Source: Arcobacter sp. FWKO B
GTDB lineage: Bacteria > Campylobacterota > Campylobacteria > Campylobacterales > Arcobacteraceae
Direction of reading: 5' to 3'
Length of the DNA: 64,000 nt
Assembly: GCF_014844135.1 (NCBI RefSeq)
Contig: NZ_CP041403.1
Location: forward strand, 1,426,001 to 1,490,000
The number at the start of each line of letters is the position of its first letter. The first letter of the stretch is position 1. This document shows, piece by piece, positions 7,524 through 16,554 of this stretch. Made by a program: the position numbers and the translations under genes. Under the pieces are notes generated by a model. The model saw only the letters and a list, made by a program, of their open reading frames with translations. It had not been told where the DNA came from and searched no databases.

Positions 7524-9322
7524 AATGACACCTTAATACCAGCATAATACGCCCTTGGAGATGTGGCATAGTTTTCGATTGTTTGGTAATATTTATTTGT
7601 TATATTATCCACTTTTGCATAAATTTTAGTATTTTTAAATATATCGTAGTTGACTACCATATTTGCTATAGTGTATCGTCCAGTTTGCTCACCTTTGTCA
7701 TCTGCTAAATTGTATCTAGTACCTATATACTCCCCATAAAGCCCTAGATGAAGATTTGTCAAACCATAATAATCAACACCAAATTTCAAACTCTCTTTTG
7801 CTCTTCTTGCTAGGCTTTTGCCATCTTTGTCTTTTGCACTAAGTTGTGTATAGCTTAGATTTAGTAAGGTGCTTTTATAGATTTCTTTTTTGTAATCTAG
7901 CTCAAAACCTTTTAGTTTTGAAGTACCTTGTACATTATTGTATTTGCTATTACTCCACTCTATCATATCATCGATTTTATTACTAAAATATGTAGCTTTA
8001 AAGCTCATATACTCAAACCCTACATCGGTTGATTTAGTAGTTTCAGGTTTTAGATTTGGATTTGGTCCATTTTTTCCAAAAAGTTGCCCAAGGGTAGGTA
8101 CATTGTATGCAGTCCCATAATTAGCAAATAATGCAAGATCATCATTTATATTATACTTTGCCCCTATTTTACCCGTAGTTTTGTTATCAAAGGCATCATA
8201 TTTATCCGCTCTTAGAGATTGGGTAAATATAAGCTTATCAAACTTATTACTATTGGTCAAAAATAAGGCTTTATTTGTGTAGTCTTTATTAAGAGTATCA
8301 AGTTGTTCAAATTTCTTATAATCTCCTCCTACTATCACAAATGATGTCTCATCCAAATAATCTATTTTTGATTTTAAACCAAACTCATCTAAATTCCCAT
8401 CATAGTCACTTGTTGTAGTATTTGCATGGCTTCTATAGCTTCTAAAAAAATCTGTTTTATTATATGTTAAGTCTGTTATAGCAATTTCATTGACATTTTC
8501 AAACCTTGCTCCACTTATTTTTGTTTTTGAAATAGAGTAGTTATTTAAGTTATCTGATGATGTATTATCATATTCATTATATGTATCTATTATCATATGT
8601 GACATATCTATTTTATTATTGTCATCTATATTCAATCCAAATCTAAAATTTGTTGTTTTGTTTTCATATCCATCATCTTCATATTTGTTTATATCTTCAC
8701 CTTTTTTGGCATAAGCTGTAAAACCATTGGTTGTTAGTTTTTGGTGATTTACTTTGAAATAAAATTTATCTGTTTTGTAAGATGTGGCGATATTGTATTT
8801 TTTTGTATTGAAGCTTCCGTATTCTGCTAGTACACTTCCGTGAAGCCCTTTTGTAGCACCTTTTGTAATAATATTTATCACCCCAGCACTTGCATCACTC
8901 CCCCATATTCCACTTTGAGCACCTTTTATTATCTCTATTTGTTCTATATCATTTATCATCAAATTTTCAAATGATGCACCACTTGCACCTGTGATATCAT
9001 TGTATCTTACACCGTCTATTAGTACTAAAACCCTTTTAGAATCAAATCCTCTTAAATAAACAGAAGTCTGTTTACCTAGTCCACCATTACTCGTAAAACT
9101 TATACCACTTACAAGATTAAGTGCTTGAGTTAAAGTTGTAATATTTTTTTCTTCAAGTTCAGCACCTGTGATAACTTCTACATTACTTGTAACATCTTTG
9201 ATCGATTGGTTTGATTTTGTTGCACTTATGACTTCTATAGAGCCTAAGTTTTGGCTATTTGCTTGAGAGTATGTTGCTATTAAAAAGCTTGCAACTAAGC
9301 TTATGGAGATTTTTTTAGTCAT
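7520..9322 (-). CDS. btuB: TonB-dependent cobalamin receptor
   Basis: Outer-membrane receptor of 600 residues. The signal peptide is about 21 residues, followed by a TonB box (IEVISATK), a plug domain (LVSGISFTSNGG, YLRGFDSKRVLVLIDGVRYND, IEIIKGAQSGIWGSDASAGVI) and a long beta barrel ending in the usual aromatic residue (AGIKVSF). It heads the visible B12 operon and is followed by the transcobalamin-like and btuF genes through an ATGA overlap. Substrate assignment rests mainly on this context, as TonB receptors are hard to tell apart by sequence. Confidence 0.9.
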   Translation of the reverse strand: MTKKISISLVASFLIATYSQANSQNLGSIEVISATKSNQSIKDVTSNVEVITGAELEEKNITTLTQALNLVSGISFTSNGGLGKQTSVYLRGFDSKRVLVLIDGVRYNDITGASGASFENLMINDIEQIEIIKGAQSGIWGSDASAGVINIITKGATKGLHGSVLAEYGSFNTKKYNIATSYKTDKFYFKVNHQKLTTNGFTAYAKKGEDINKYEDDGYENKTTNFRFGLNIDDNNKIDMSHMIIDTYNEYDNTSSDNLNNYSISKTKISGARFENVNEIAITDLTYNKTDFFRSYRSHANTTTSDYDGNLDEFGLKSKIDYLDETSFVIVGGDYKKFEQLDTLNKDYTNKALFLTNSNKFDKLIFTQSLRADKYDAFDNKTTGKIGAKYNINDDLALFANYGTAYNVPTLGQLFGKNGPNPNLKPETTKSTDVGFEYMSFKATYFSNKIDDMIEWSNSKYNNVQGTSKLKGFELDYKKEIYKSTLLNLSYTQLSAKDKDGKSLARRAKESLKFGVDYYGLTNLHLGLYGEYIGTRYNLADDKGEQTGRYTIANMVVNYDIFKNTKIYAKVDNITNKYYQTIENYATSPRAYYAGIKVSF

Positions 9323-9339
9323 TTGTTTATCCTTCTTTT

Positions 9340-9519
9340 TTATTTTTGTATTTTTGTTTGATTTTTTATTGCATTGGCAAGTCTAAGTTCAGTTTTGGTA
9401 ACTAGTGGCATTACAGTTCGTAACAATTGTTTAAAACATGAGTCTAATTGCAAAAGTTTTGCATTTACACTATTTGCTAGCATTCCAAAGAAACTAAAGT
9501 ATTTTTTAGCGTGTAACAT
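9340..9519 (-). CDS. Small leader ORF upstream of btuB (59 codons); may overlap a riboswitch
   Basis: An unlisted short frame with ATG at 9519 and TAA at 9340-9342. It is preceded by a near-perfect Shine-Dalgarno (AAAGGAGG, 5 bp from the ATG) and ends 17 bp before btuB. The product starts MLHAKKYFSFFGML, contains one Cys and ends IKNQTKIQK. It is basic with an amphipathic middle part and is not recognised. The same RNA contains ACTGTAA, GCCACT and AGACTTGCC in that order, reminiscent of conserved cobalamin riboswitch segments. It may therefore be a coding leader, a riboswitch, or both. Confidence 0.5.
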   Translation of the reverse strand: MLHAKKYFSFFGMLANSVNAKLLQLDSCFKQLLRTVMPLVTKTELRLANAIKNQTKIQK

Positions 9520-9555
9520 CTTTTCCTCCTTTATAAAGTTTGTAAGAACAATGTG

Positions 9556-9561
9556 ATTATA
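9556..9561 (-). promoter_or_regulatory. -10 hexamer of the B12 operon promoter
   Basis: The minus strand reads TATAAT here, within GGATATAATCAC, about 37 bp before the leader ORF start. The -35 region is weak and AT-rich. Transcription would start near 9549 and give a leader of about 225 nt before btuB, long enough for RNA control. Confidence 0.5.
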
Positions 9562-9587
9562 TCCACTTTTAATTTAAGATATTTTGT

Positions 9588-9593
9588 TATAAT
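9588..9593 (+). promoter_or_regulatory. -10 hexamer for the gene at 9625
   Basis: TATAAT on the plus strand, 31 bp before the ATG. It lies back to back with the divergent B12 promoter, so the two promoters share a region of about 40 bp. No clear -35 was seen. Confidence 0.4.
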
Positions 9594-9624
9594 AACCAAA
9601 ACAAGAGAGACCAAAAGGATTTGA

Positions 9625-9927
9625 ATGAATATTTTATTACCACTTGATAGCGATATAGAAGATGAAGCAAAACTTACAAGCCTAAATGAGGCAACTTTTT
9701 GGGGACATATGGTGATGGCTGAGGGTAGAATGCAAAGCCTTCATATATGCAAAAGCGCTGAAGAGATAACAGAGATGATAGATTGTATCATAGTTCAAAA
9801 CGAAAAAGAATATGTTTGGCCATATATGGAGCAAAATATAGCAGTCTTAATAGCACCCACACAGCGATATATAGAAGACATAGTAGAAGCCTATATTTTC
9901 AAAGAGCTTTATGATATAAGTATTTAA
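9625..9927 (+). CDS. Conserved hypothetical protein, 100 aa
   Basis: A soluble 100-residue protein starting MNILLPLDSDIEDEAKLTSL, with no signal peptide and no membrane segment. The pattern (beta strand, acidic loop, a HMVMAEGRMQ segment, then IIVQNEKEYVWPYMEQNIAVL and a C-terminal helix IVEAYIFKELYD) loosely recalls small alpha/beta proteins of the NifX/NifB C-domain type, but no diagnostic motif is present. The ribosome site is AAAGGA. It is divergent from the B12 operon and is followed at about 100 bp by the small ADP-ribosyltransferase locus. Its function is not known to me. Confidence 0.75.
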   Translation: MNILLPLDSDIEDEAKLTSLNEATFWGHMVMAEGRMQSLHICKSAEEITEMIDCIIVQNEKEYVWPYMEQNIAVLIAPTQRYIEDIVEAYIFKELYDISI

Positions 9928-9967
9928 TCTTACTTCAAGTATATAGTAAATATTGATATCATGTATG

Positions 9968-9998
9968 TTGCATAAGTTCTGAAAATTTATGATATAAT
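9968..9998 (+). promoter_or_regulatory. Possible promoter of the 10026-10806 gene pair
   Basis: TTGCAT at 9968-9973 and a perfect TATAAT at 9993-9998, spaced 19 bp, sit 27 bp before the first ATG. This indicates the pair has its own promoter, as expected for an accessory module. Confidence 0.45.
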
Positions 9999-10025
9999 AC
10001 ATAAATATATTGTTCAGGAGGTATT

Positions 10026-10202
10026 ATGTCTACTATAGATTTAATAGCAAAAATCAAAAAAGATTCAAAAAAAATGACTGATAGTCAAAGAAGACAAAGA
10101 TTAGTAGATGCACATATTATAAATACTAGTGGGGAATTTGACCCGAAATATTTTAGTTCACATACTGTTCAAATTTCCAAAGCATTAAGAGTTAAAGCGT
10201 AA
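10026..10202 (+). CDS. Small basic protein, 58 aa, possible antitoxin partner
   Basis: ATG at 10026 follows a very strong ribosome site (CAGGAGG, 10015-10021). The product starts MSTIDLIAKIKKDSKKMTD, continues with SQRRQRLVDAHIINTSGEF and ends ISKALRVKA. It is Lys/Arg-rich, has no membrane segment and shows no recognised domain. It ends 4 bp before the next ATG, so the two genes are coupled. Position and size are those of an antitoxin or accessory factor for the downstream ADP-ribosyltransferase-like protein; that role is inferred from arrangement only. Confidence 0.65.
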   Translation: MSTIDLIAKIKKDSKKMTDSQRRQRLVDAHIINTSGEFDPKYFSSHTVQISKALRVKA

Positions 10203-10206
10203 CTTT

Positions 10207-10806
10207 ATGTATTCAACAAAACCATCTTTTGTATTTGGATTCCATGGATTAGATAGTGATGTTGCATATGATATTTTAACCCAACGAAAAGAATTTAAAC
10301 ATAGTAATAATAGTCATGATTGGTTGGCTAATGGCATTTATTTTTGGGAAAATAATCTTGAAAGAGCAAGACAATATGCTCAAGAAGATATGAAACGAAA
10401 AAACTCTAAAATTAAAAAACCTTTTGTTTTAGGTGCAATTATTGATTTGGGTAATTGTTTAGATTTATTGAACCAAAAGAATTTAGATTTACTAAAAGTA
10501 GCATATGAAGAACTAAAAAAAGACTTAGAATTACAAAATCTACCGTTACCAACAAATTCACCATTTGGAAGTCTTGATTTTGATTTTAAAAAAAGGGAAT
10601 TGGATTGTGCTGTCATAAGATATGCACATAAACTAGCAAATGATCAAGGCATATATTTTGACTCTGTAAGGGCTGCTTTTATTGAAGGTGGGGAAATTTA
10701 TGAAAATGCAGGGTTTAATATTCAAAATCATATCCAAATAGCTATTATTAACCCTAATTGTATAAAAGGAATATTTCTGCCAAGAGAAAAAGTGACATTC
10801 CCTTAG
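10207..10806 (+). CDS. ADP-ribosyltransferase-like (PARP/DUF3990-like fold) protein
   Basis: A 199-residue soluble protein. The N-terminus contains VFGFHGLD near residue 11 and, about 35 residues on, LANGIYFWENNLERARQYA. This is the spacing and sequence style of the HG...GxGIYF...A..YA elements of PARP-like and DUF3990-type ADP-ribosyltransferases, where the His and Tyr bind NAD. A candidate third residue of the H-Y-E triad is a glutamate in FIEGGEIYENAGF near residue 160. It directly follows a small basic gene. I read it as a possible toxin or host-directed effector. The fold assignment is by eye and the enzymatic activity is unproven. Confidence 0.6.
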   Translation: MYSTKPSFVFGFHGLDSDVAYDILTQRKEFKHSNNSHDWLANGIYFWENNLERARQYAQEDMKRKNSKIKKPFVLGAIIDLGNCLDLLNQKNLDLLKVAYEELKKDLELQNLPLPTNSPFGSLDFDFKKRELDCAVIRYAHKLANDQGIYFDSVRAAFIEGGEIYENAGFNIQNHIQIAIINPNCIKGIFLPREKVTFP

Positions 10807-11150
10807 TCATGCTCAAGTGAAGCTTTTTTCAGTTAACTAAAATATCATCAAGTTTTATAGAATTAGTTAATGGTATGACAGGTGTAATATACATCCTTTT
10901 TCCTTCTTCATTTTACCTCTATATTTACCTATTTTATAGCTACTAGATACCGTATATGCGGTGTTTTACAATATTCTTATTGGCATATGATTTTACCTTA
11001 TGCTTTGTTGTGTTTTATATTTGAATTGGCAAATTAAAAATCCCATTTATTTAAAATGTCTTTTTTTAGATAAATCACCAATATCATAAAACCAAAACTA
11101 TTCCAAAGTCTTTATACACTAAACTACCATACAATATAAAGGGAATTTAC
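10807..11150 (+). other. Intergenic region without a recognisable gene
   Basis: 344 bp of AT-rich sequence between the ADP-ribosyltransferase-like gene and the methyltransferase gene. It has no open frame of note on either strand. The only structure seen is a short inverted repeat around 10947-10960 (ACCG, 6 bp, CGGT). The region just before 11151 contains CAATATAAAGG, a plausible -10 plus ribosome site for the next gene. Confidence 0.6.
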
Positions 11151-12227
11151 ATGAATAAAGATTTAGTATCTATCCAAGCAGATAGACCAGCTATTATAGT
11201 TACACCCATAGATGCTATAAGCTTTTATCGCAAAATGGATACGAAGGCTACTGTTGAGGAAATGGTTGCGGGTAAGTATGTACTTGTGGAAGAGTATTAT
11301 AGTAATGGGTTGGAAGTTTTATCTGAACTCAAAAAAAATCTTTTGGGTAAATATACAGACAAAAGTTTTCAAGGGCAAAGAGATTATCGGAGTGCATTTA
11401 GGGAAGCTTCACATAGATTGTTGTTAAAAGTAAAAGAGAATAAACTTCTTGTGAAGAAATCTCCTGATATTGGCTGGTTGGCATTACTATATCCTGAAAT
11501 TTCAGAATTTTATATATCTTTTCCAGAAGTCCAAGGGATGAATAGCTCATGGCAATGGTATCAAAAGTGGATAGAAGTTCAAACTTTAGGTATAACTCTT
11601 CACCCTTTTTATGGTGCATACTTTCCAACACGATTTGATCACTTGAAACTATTTGATAAATGGCTCAAAAAATATGATGGTTCAAAAGATAAAGCGATAG
11701 AAATAGGTGTAGGAAGTGGCATTTTGTCGTTTCAATTAATCCAAAATGGCTTTCTTAATATCTTTGCAACTGATACAAACAAAAATGCAATTATTGGTGT
11801 GGCACAAGAGTGCAAAAGATTGGGTTATGAAGATAAAATAAGACTCAATCATGGTGATTTGTTTGAAAACTGTGATATGTTAGCTAATGTAATAGTTTTC
11901 AATCCTCCGTGGTTACTAGCCAAACACAAATTGGAAGAGGGTATAGATAAAGCTATTTATTATGAAGAGGATTTATTTCCAAGATTTTTTGAACAAGCAC
12001 AAAAACACCTTGCCCCTAATGGGAAAATAGTATTAATATTTTCAAATCTAGCTCAAGTAGTAGATGAAGAAAGCACCCATCCAATAATAGAAGAACTACG
12101 AAATAATAATCGTTTTAGAAAAGAATTGCACCTAAGAAGAGAAGTGAGAGCATCATCCAAAAAAACACAACGGACAGATTCAAGAGAAAATGAAAAAGTT
12201 GAGTTATGGGTTTTAGGACTTAAATAG
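11151..12227 (+). CDS. Class I SAM-dependent methyltransferase (HemK/RsmC-like NPPW motif)
   Basis: A 358-residue protein. The C-terminal half holds a Rossmann-type methyltransferase: motif I is AIEIGVGSGILSF near residue 184, the acidic motif FATDTNKNA near 208, and the catalytic-type VIVFNPPWLLA near 246. NPPW/NPPY motifs occur in methylases acting on N6-adenine or on protein glutamine. The N-terminal 150 residues are unrecognised, with a Trp-rich centre (SSWQWYQKWIEV) that may bind substrate. The gene stands alone, with at least 150 bp free on each side. The substrate is unknown; a small-molecule or protein methylase is as likely as an RNA one. Confidence 0.8.
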   Translation: MNKDLVSIQADRPAIIVTPIDAISFYRKMDTKATVEEMVAGKYVLVEEYYSNGLEVLSELKKNLLGKYTDKSFQGQRDYRSAFREASHRLLLKVKENKLLVKKSPDIGWLALLYPEISEFYISFPEVQGMNSSWQWYQKWIEVQTLGITLHPFYGAYFPTRFDHLKLFDKWLKKYDGSKDKAIEIGVGSGILSFQLIQNGFLNIFATDTNKNAIIGVAQECKRLGYEDKIRLNHGDLFENCDMLANVIVFNPPWLLAKHKLEEGIDKAIYYEEDLFPRFFEQAQKHLAPNGKIVLIFSNLAQVVDEESTHPIIEELRNNNRFRKELHLRREVRASSKKTQRTDSRENEKVELWVLGLK

Positions 12228-12385
12228 AAAAGATAAAAATGTAGATTTCAGCTTTTTGTAATTTTAGTAAAATGATACGAATTTACACACCTAATAATAC
12301 TTTAGTAAAAATGCTACTCTATTGTGCTATGTTTTAATAATTAATAAGTTATAATCCATCAAAATTATTCTTATTAAGGTATAAA

Positions 12386-14341
12386 ATGTTTGTAAATCTT
12401 TCTTTTACTAAAAAAATCTGGTCTATAGGTGCTATTGTATTAATATTTTTTATTAGCTTGAGTGTATATTTTGCTTTAGAACAAAAAAATATGATGATTA
12501 ATGAAAAAAAATCAAAATTGATTAACTTAACAGAAGTTGCTTATAGCATCATAGAAAATGAATATAAACTCTTTACACAAGGGGTTGTTGATGAACAAAC
12601 TGCAAAAAAGAATGCCATTGATGCTATTAAAAAGTTAAGATACAATGGTGCTGATTATTATTGGATTAACGACAACAAACTACCATATCCAACAATGATT
12701 ATGCACCCAACTGCACCAACATTGGATGGTAAAGAATTAAATAATGAAAAATTCAATTGTGCAACTAAACTAGAATTTGGTGGCGATAGTGCTAAATCTC
12801 AAAATACTGATGGGAAGAAAAATCTTTTTCAGTCATTTGCAGAAGTAACAAACAGTTCTGATATAGGTTTTGTTACATATATGTGGACTAAGCCAAAAGT
12901 TGGCGGAGGTGCTACGGAGGAATTGTACCCAAAATTATCATGTGTCAAAGGTTTTAGCCATTGGCAATGGATTGTTGGAACTGGTATTTATATAGATGAT
13001 GTTAATGAACAATTCTATACTAATATTATAAAACTAACAGCAATTATAACTTTGATTTTAGTAGTTCTAACAGCACTTTTTATAATAGTTATCAAAAATT
13101 TATCACAAAATATAGAGCTTTTTAGCTCTGGATTAAAAACATTTTTTGCATTTTTAAGAAAAGAGACTTCTAAACCAGAATTTATATCAATTAAATCAAA
13201 AGATGAATTTGGAGAGATGGCAAATATTGTAAATGAAAGCATAAAACAAATAGAAGAAGGGCTTATAAAAGACAACGAAGCAGTAAATGAAACTTTAAAA
13301 GCTGTAGAAAAAGCAAAACTAGGATATCTTGATATTCACATTAATGCCTCACCATCAAATCCACAACTTATACAACTTAAAGATGCTATAAATGAAATGG
13401 CAAAAGCTATAAAAACTAATATAGATAGTATTCAAAAAGTATTAAACGAATATGGAAACTTTAAATTCACATCTCAAATTGATACAAAAAATATTCAAGG
13501 TGATGTATCAGAGCTTATTAAAAATATCAATTTTACTACCAATGAAATATCGAAATTGCTTCAACAATCACTAAGTGTTGGTAATACTCTTGATAGAGCA
13601 TCAGATAGTTTAATTAAAAATGTAGATATATTAAGTAAAAGTTCTAATGAAGCAGCCGCTGCATTGGAAGAAACTGCTGCGGCTCTTGAAGAAATAACTT
13701 CAACTGTAGTCAATAATGCAAACAATGTAGCACAAATGTCTAAATACTCAAATGAAGTTACAAATTCTGCTAGAAAAGGTCAAGAATTAGCAAAAAGCAC
13801 AACAGTAGCTATGGATGATATTACAAAAGAGGTAAGTTTGATAAATGAGGCTATAACCGTAATAGACCAAATAGCATTCCAAACAAATATACTATCTCTT
13901 AATGCTGCGGTTGAAGCTGCAACTGCAGGAGAAGCTGGAAAAGGATTTGCAGTAGTTGCAGCAGAAGTTAGAAATCTAGCGACAAGAAGTGCAGAAGCTG
14001 CTAAGGAGATAAAATCAATTGTAGAAAATGCTACAAATAAAGCAAGTCAAGGTAAAACTATTAGTAATGAAATGATTAAAGGCTATGATGAACTTTTGGA
14101 AAATATAAATAAAACAACACAAATGATAGAAGAAATTTCAAGTTCTTCTAAAGAACAAGAAGCAGGAATTACACAGATAAATGACGCTGTAGCTGGACTT
14201 GATCAACAAACACAACAAAATGCCTCAATTGCAAATCAAACAAGAGAAATAGCACTTCAAACTGATGGCATAGCAAAAGAAATAGTAAATGATGCTATGA
14301 CAAAAGAGTTTATTGGCAAAAAAAATAATACACATTCTTAA
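12386..14341 (+). CDS. Methyl-accepting chemotaxis protein with periplasmic Cache domain
   Basis: A 651-residue chemoreceptor. TM1 is at about 11-30 and TM2 at about 213-238. The periplasmic part between them is a single-Cache (Cache_2 type) domain with NGADYYWINDN and MIMHPTAPTLDGKEL. After TM2 comes a linker rather than an obvious HAMP domain, followed by helical segments. The methyl-accepting signalling hairpin has AFQTNILSLNAAVEAATAG near residue 496 and GKGFAVVAAEVRNLA just after. No C-terminal CheR-binding pentapeptide is seen. The ligand cannot be read from the sequence; Cache_2 receptors often bind small organic acids. The gene stands alone; the 264 bp after it show nothing recognisable. 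Confidence 0.95.
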   Translation: MFVNLSFTKKIWSIGAIVLIFFISLSVYFALEQKNMMINEKKSKLINLTEVAYSIIENEYKLFTQGVVDEQTAKKNAIDAIKKLRYNGADYYWINDNKLPYPTMIMHPTAPTLDGKELNNEKFNCATKLEFGGDSAKSQNTDGKKNLFQSFAEVTNSSDIGFVTYMWTKPKVGGGATEELYPKLSCVKGFSHWQWIVGTGIYIDDVNEQFYTNIIKLTAIITLILVVLTALFIIVIKNLSQNIELFSSGLKTFFAFLRKETSKPEFISIKSKDEFGEMANIVNESIKQIEEGLIKDNEAVNETLKAVEKAKLGYLDIHINASPSNPQLIQLKDAINEMAKAIKTNIDSIQKVLNEYGNFKFTSQIDTKNIQGDVSELIKNINFTTNEISKLLQQSLSVGNTLDRASDSLIKNVDILSKSSNEAAAALEETAAALEEITSTVVNNANNVAQMSKYSNEVTNSARKGQELAKSTTVAMDDITKEVSLINEAITVIDQIAFQTNILSLNAAVEAATAGEAGKGFAVVAAEVRNLATRSAEAAKEIKSIVENATNKASQGKTISNEMIKGYDELLENINKTTQMIEEISSSSKEQEAGITQINDAVAGLDQQTQQNASIANQTREIALQTDGIAKEIVNDAMTKEFIGKKNNTHS

Positions 14342-14605
14342 CAAAGTGTACTATCATTAAGTATTACTCAGCAAACTATTCATTATAAGGTTTCATACAA
14401 TAAAAATATTATTCTGAATAGTTGTTTTGATTTTATTTATAATATAAATTTTTTTTGAGCAATTCCTATATTGTAGCAATGGAAAGTTGTATTATGGGCT
14501 TTGATAATATCAAGCTAAAACTTACCCACTTAAAACTTCTTTAACCCCTTTTATAGCATAATATCATTATCAAAAAAATTCAATCAAAATATCCAAAGGA
14601 ACTAT

Positions 14606-15775
14606 ATGAAATTTCCAGCACCATTAAAATCAAATTCATCAAAAATTCTTCTTTTAGGAAGTGGTGAGCTTGGTAAAGAGGTTATTATCGAGGCACAAAG
14701 ATTAGGGATTGAGACTGTTGCGGTTGATAGCTATGTAAATGCTCCAGCTTCACTAGTAGCAAATAAATCGTATGTTATCAATATGAAAAACAAAAACGAA
14801 GTTTTGGAAGTAATCAAAAGAGAAAAACCTGATTTTATATTACCTGAAATCGAAGCTATCAGCATAGATGCACTTTTTGCAGCCGAAGAGATGGGATTTT
14901 GTGTGATTCCAAATGCCGAAGCGGTAAATAAAACTATGAACAGAAAAAATATCAGAAAATTTGCGGCTGAAGATTTGGGACTAAAAACAAGTAAATATTT
15001 CTTTGTAAAAACATATGATGAACTTGTAAAGGCTGCTGATACTTTAGGTTATCCTTGTGTTATCAAGCCTGTTATGAGTAGTAGTGGACACGGGCAAAGC
15101 GTAGCTAGAAGCAAAGATGATTTGACTGCATCTTGGGAAATGGCAAAAGAAGCAAGAGGGGATGCTAGTGAGCTTATCGTAGAAGAGTTTATCAAGTTTG
15201 ATTATGAAATCACACTTTTGACTGTAAGAAATCAGCTTGAAACTACATTTTGTGAGCCAATAGGTCATATACAAAAAGATGGTGATTATATTTTCTCATG
15301 GCAACCAATGCAAATGAGTCAAATAGCCCTTGAAAAATCAAAAGAAATAGCAAAAAAAGTAACAGATGGACTTGGCGGAAGAGGGCTTTTTGGTGTGGAG
15401 TTATTTGTAAGCGGCGATGAGGTTTATTTTAGTGAAGTAAGCCCTAGACCACATGATACTGGAATGGTTACTATGATTACTCAAAGCCAAAGTGAATTTG
15501 CACTTCATGTAAGAGCAGTTCTTGGACTTCCGCTTGATTTCATCACTTATGGTACAGGAGCTAGTGCAGCTTACAAAGCAAAAGGGGATACCTTCTCTCC
15601 TGTCATAGAAGCAGACGCTGGAGTATTTACAAAAACAAGCTTTTTAAGAGTTTTTGGTAAGCCTCAAAGTCATATTGGTAGAAGAATGGCTGTAGTTCTT
15701 ACATTTGACAAAAATAATGTTGATGAAGCATTAAATCAAGCAAAAGAATTGATAGAAAAGGTTTCAGATAACTAA
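14606..15775 (+). CDS. purT: Phosphoribosylglycinamide formyltransferase 2 (formate-dependent)
   Basis: ATP-grasp enzyme of purine synthesis that uses formate and ATP to formylate GAR, independent of tetrahydrofolate. 389 residues is the standard length. The N-terminal domain has [13 protein letters not shown] and [10 protein letters not shown], the ATP-grasp core has [18 protein letters not shown] near residue 152, and the metal-binding region is [17 protein letters not shown] near 279. The ribosome site AAAGGA precedes the ATG. Formate use fits the formate dehydrogenase at 61.3 kb. Confidence 0.96.
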   Translation: MKFPAPLKSNSSKILLLGSGELGKEVIIEAQRLGIETVAVDSYVNAPASLVANKSYVINMKNKNEVLEVIKREKPDFILPEIEAISIDALFAAEEMGFCVIPNAEAVNKTMNRKNIRKFAAEDLGLKTSKYFFVKTYDELVKAADTLGYPCVIKPVMSSSGHGQSVARSKDDLTASWEMAKEARGDASELIVEEFIKFDYEITLLTVRNQLETTFCEPIGHIQKDGDYIFSWQPMQMSQIALEKSKEIAKKVTDGLGGRGLFGVELFVSGDEVYFSEVSPRPHDTGMVTMITQSQSEFALHVRAVLGLPLDFITYGTGASAAYKAKGDTFSPVIEADAGVFTKTSFLRVFGKPQSHIGRRMAVVLTFDKNNVDEALNQAKELIEKVSDN

Positions 15776-15841
15776 ATAAGCTAAGTTTAAGAAATGTTAT
15801 ATTAAGATAGCATTTAAATTAGCTTTTAAGGTAGGTACATT

Positions 15842-16501
15842 ATGATGCGTTATATGATAAAAACTCTATGTTTGGGGTTGGTTGTTCTAGGGATGAGTGG
15901 TTGTGTGCATCAGCAAGAGCCAGTTGCAGCTAAATCACAAAAAGTGGCTCATCAGGTGAAGTCATTTGTTCTGCTTGATGAAGCAGTTATAGATATAGCA
16001 AATCAGCTTCAACAAAGTAATAAACTTGGTGAAATATTACCAAATGAAATTGCTATTACAGCGTTTGTGGATTTGCATCAACTAAATAAAACTACTAGGT
16101 TTGGTAGGATTCTTTCAGAGTCTTTTTATAATGAATTATTCATAAGAGGCTTTAATGTACTTGACTTTAGAGGACAAAATGCTATAAGCGTAAATGCAGA
16201 TGGTGAGTTTTTTATCACAAGAGATGTTAAAAAATTATCTAAAGAAGTAAGAAATAGTTATGTATTTGTAGGAACATATGCTCCATTTGGTAATGGTATT
16301 ATGATAAATGCAAGAATTATAGATAATACTGATGGAAAAGTTGTTGCAAGTGCAAGAGCTATTTTCAATGGTTTAAATTGTGAGGTATTTGAAGATTGTG
16401 GTGCACCATCTTCAAAAACACAACAAGTTACAAAAACTGTAGCACCAAAGATGATAAAGATAACTACAGATAATTGCTCTACAAAAGAGTGTCCTAAATA
16501 A
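15842..16501 (+). CDS. FlgO-family lipoprotein 1
   Basis: A 219-residue protein with a lipoprotein signal peptide (lipobox GMSGC, Cys near residue 21). The mature part matches the FlgO domain: ITAFVDLHQLNKTTRFGRIL, GFNVLDFRGQNAISVN, DGEFFITRDVKKLS and SYVFVGTYAP. FlgO is an outer-membrane lipoprotein linked to flagellar stability in Vibrio. The tail is Cys-rich (five cysteines after residue 175), unlike the two following copies. It is the first of three tandem paralogs, and the flagellar regulator gene fliW lies convergent at their far end. Confidence 0.85.
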   Translation: MMRYMIKTLCLGLVVLGMSGCVHQQEPVAAKSQKVAHQVKSFVLLDEAVIDIANQLQQSNKLGEILPNEIAITAFVDLHQLNKTTRFGRILSESFYNELFIRGFNVLDFRGQNAISVNADGEFFITRDVKKLSKEVRNSYVFVGTYAPFGNGIMINARIIDNTDGKVVASARAIFNGLNCEVFEDCGAPSSKTQQVTKTVAPKMIKITTDNCSTKECPK

Positions 16502-16554
16502 ACATTTATAAAAATCAAGATATAATATCCTCAAACTTGTATTGGGGATATTAT

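Noticed and set aside
10807-11150. Remnant gene or mobile element end
   Set aside because: No long open frame, terminal inverted repeat or target duplication could be made out; it appears to be ordinary AT-rich spacer.
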